Positions 6,594-7,745 of a stretch of 7,745 bases of DNA are shown here, in pieces (positions within the stretch are counted from its first letter, which is position 1; the number at the start of each line of letters is the position of its first letter). The stretch comes from Dehalococcoidia bacterium (lineage in GTDB: Bacteria; Chloroflexota; Dehalococcoidia; JACVQG01): assembly GCA_015661045.1 (NCBI GenBank), contig JACVQG010000199.1, positions 1 to 7,745 on the forward strand. The letters are read 5' to 3'. The notes under the pieces are model-generated. The model did no database searches, had not been told where the DNA came from, and saw only the letters and a program-made list of their open reading frames with translations. The position numbers were made by a program, and so were the translations under genes.

Positions 6594-7745
6594 TTAAGTA
6601 AGCTCAACGGTCTTAGCGCCTTTATTGTCCAATAATACCTGGTATTTCTTTTTACACGATTCGGACCATTCTTCCATACCACACACATTACAAAGATTAT
6701 GCCGGCAGTCAGGAGTCCCCTGGTCTTTAAACGTGCGCTGAAATTCCCGCCATAAGTATGCAGGCCTCACCCCTAAATCAATGTTGCTCCATGGCAAAAG
6801 TTCATCCAGTGGCCGTTGTCTGTGTGCATAGAAGTGCATGCTTAAACCACACGATTCAAAAGCCTGTTGCCACTTTGCATAATCTAACTTTTCCGTCCAG
6901 GCATCAAAACGGCAACCCATTTCAAAGGCACGTTGTATAACCTTTCCTAATCTTCTGTCTCCCCGTGATAGGGCAGCCTCGAGGAAACTGGTTTTTATAT
7001 CGGGATACGAAAACGATGCCTTAGCACGACGTAAGCCTATTTTTAATCTTTCGTATTTAGGTGTTAATGATTCCAGTAATTCCTGAGGCAGCCACTGGTA
7101 TGGGGTATGCGGTTTAGGAATAAATACAGCAACACTTGTTCTCACCCTGGGTAAACTGCCCTTTACCTTCCCTGCGTGTACTATTTTCCCCACCAGATCG
7201 CTAATGCCATCCACATCATCCATCGTTTCCGTAGGTAACCCAATCATGAAATAGAGTTTAATGCTACGCCATCCATGTTCATAGGCAGTAGATACAGTTT
7301 GCAGAATTAATTCCTCAGAAACCCCTTTGTTAATAGCCTGACGAAGCCTTTCGGTCCCTGCCTCCGGGGCGAAGGTTAGCCCTGTTTTGCGTTTGGCTGG
7401 TAGAGAATCCATAAGTTTTACTGAAAAATTATCGATACGCAGGCTGGGCAGAGATAAAGAAAGGTTTTCCTGTTGGAAATGGCGACACAGATCACCTACC
7501 AGGTTCTCAATACCGGCATAATCACTGGTGCTCAGCGAAAGCAACGAAATCTCGCTAAAACCACAATTGCGGATAATCTGGGAAACAGCCTGTTCAACCT
7601 CTTCAACAGGGCGTTCCCTTAGCGGCCGGTATATAACTCCAGCCTGGCAAAAACGGCAGCCCCTGGTACAGCCCCGCTGGATTTCAACTACACCGCGGTC
7701 ATGCACAACCTCAACATAGGGGACAACGGAATGCGTGACCGCTGC
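6594..7745 (-). CDS. Radical SAM protein, TIGR03960-like (B12-domain type), N-terminus beyond window edge
   Basis: The frame is open from the right edge to the stop at 6594-6596, giving 383 residues of the C-terminal part. The first visible residues lead into PYVEVVHDRGVVEIQRGC, and the radical SAM cluster motif CTRGCRFC follows (Cys26, Cys30 and Cys33 of the visible part). Then come YRPLRERPVEEV, the SLLSLSTSDYAG strand, TFAPEAGTERLR and KLYFMIGLPTET, all typical of the SAM barrel. The tail has a Cys-rich DCRHNLCNVCGMEEW segment. In this family an N-terminal cobalamin-binding-like domain precedes the barrel; it would lie outside the window. The GTG at 7706 is not the real start, because homology-like sequence continues upstream of it. 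Family members often neighbour or fuse to a DUF2344 protein; here the next gene is instead the dehydratase. The exact reaction of the family is not established to my knowledge. Confidence 0.88.
   Translation of the reverse strand, partial: AAVTHSVVPYVEVVHDRGVVEIQRGCTRGCRFCQAGVIYRPLRERPVEEVEQAVSQIIRNCGFSEISLLSLSTSDYAGIENLVGDLCRHFQQENLSLSLPSLRIDNFSVKLMDSLPAKRKTGLTFAPEAGTERLRQAINKGVSEELILQTVSTAYEHGWRSIKLYFMIGLPTETMDDVDGISDLVGKIVHAGKVKGSLPRVRTSVAVFIPKPHTPYQWLPQELLESLTPKYERLKIGLRRAKASFSYPDIKTSFLEAALSRGDRRLGKVIQRAFEMGCRFDAWTEKLDYAKWQQAFESCGLSMHFYAHRQRPLDELLPWSNIDLGVRPAYLWREFQRTFKDQGTPDCRHNLCNVCGMEEWSESCKKKYQVLLDNKGAKTVELT

Noticed and set aside
7704..7706. GTG at 7706 as the start of the radical SAM gene
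   Set aside because: The frame stays open to the right edge and encodes conserved-looking sequence (VVPYVEVVHDR) upstream, so the codon is internal.

Overview
The window looks like a bacterial chromosome segment of moderate GC from an anaerobe, plausibly an uncultured Chloroflexota/Dehalococcoidia-like or similar lineage. The reasons are a [4Fe-4S]/FAD-type 4-hydroxybutyryl-CoA dehydratase, a B12-type radical SAM protein of the TIGR03960 kind, and a Rad50-like SbcC with a very long coiled coil. The taxonomy is inference only. Nearly everything is encoded on the minus strand. No tRNA, rRNA, CRISPR array or transposase gene was seen.

Layout. Positions 1-2565 (-) hold a Rad50/SbcC ATPase that runs off the left edge, so its C-terminal lobe is missing. 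It carries matched internal repeats with a 159-codon period in both coiled-coil arms around a CPLC zinc hook. It starts with GTG inside a GTGA overlap with the stop of the upstream gene at 2562-4140 (-). That gene is a beta-CASP metallo-beta-lactamase-fold nuclease whose true start (ATG at 4140) lies in a different frame from its catalytic body, so it is disrupted near the 5' end. A good sigma70-type promoter (TTGACA-N17-TATCTT) precedes this pair. Divergent from it, at 4279-4691 (+), is a VOC/glyoxalase-fold gene with a one-base frameshift in a T5 run and without the usual His metal ligands.

The next block is minus strand again: a radical SAM protein (6594-7745, N-terminus beyond the right edge), then 4-hydroxybutyryl-CoA dehydratase (5103-6545), then a small CxxC / CxCx3C protein (4756-5046). 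The small gene is flanked on both sides by copies of a 27-nt palindromic element in opposite orientation. The two share identical ends (ATGCCCC...GGGGTACA) around different, self-complementary 12-nt cores.

How they may work together. The beta-CASP nuclease and the Rad50-like ATPase form a translationally coupled pair, with the nuclease standing where SbcD/Mre11 would normally be; this is the best candidate for an unusual system here. The dehydratase and the small Cys-rich protein may form a second unit, in which the small protein could serve metal or Fe-S handling or electron transfer. Both functional couplings are inferred from gene order.
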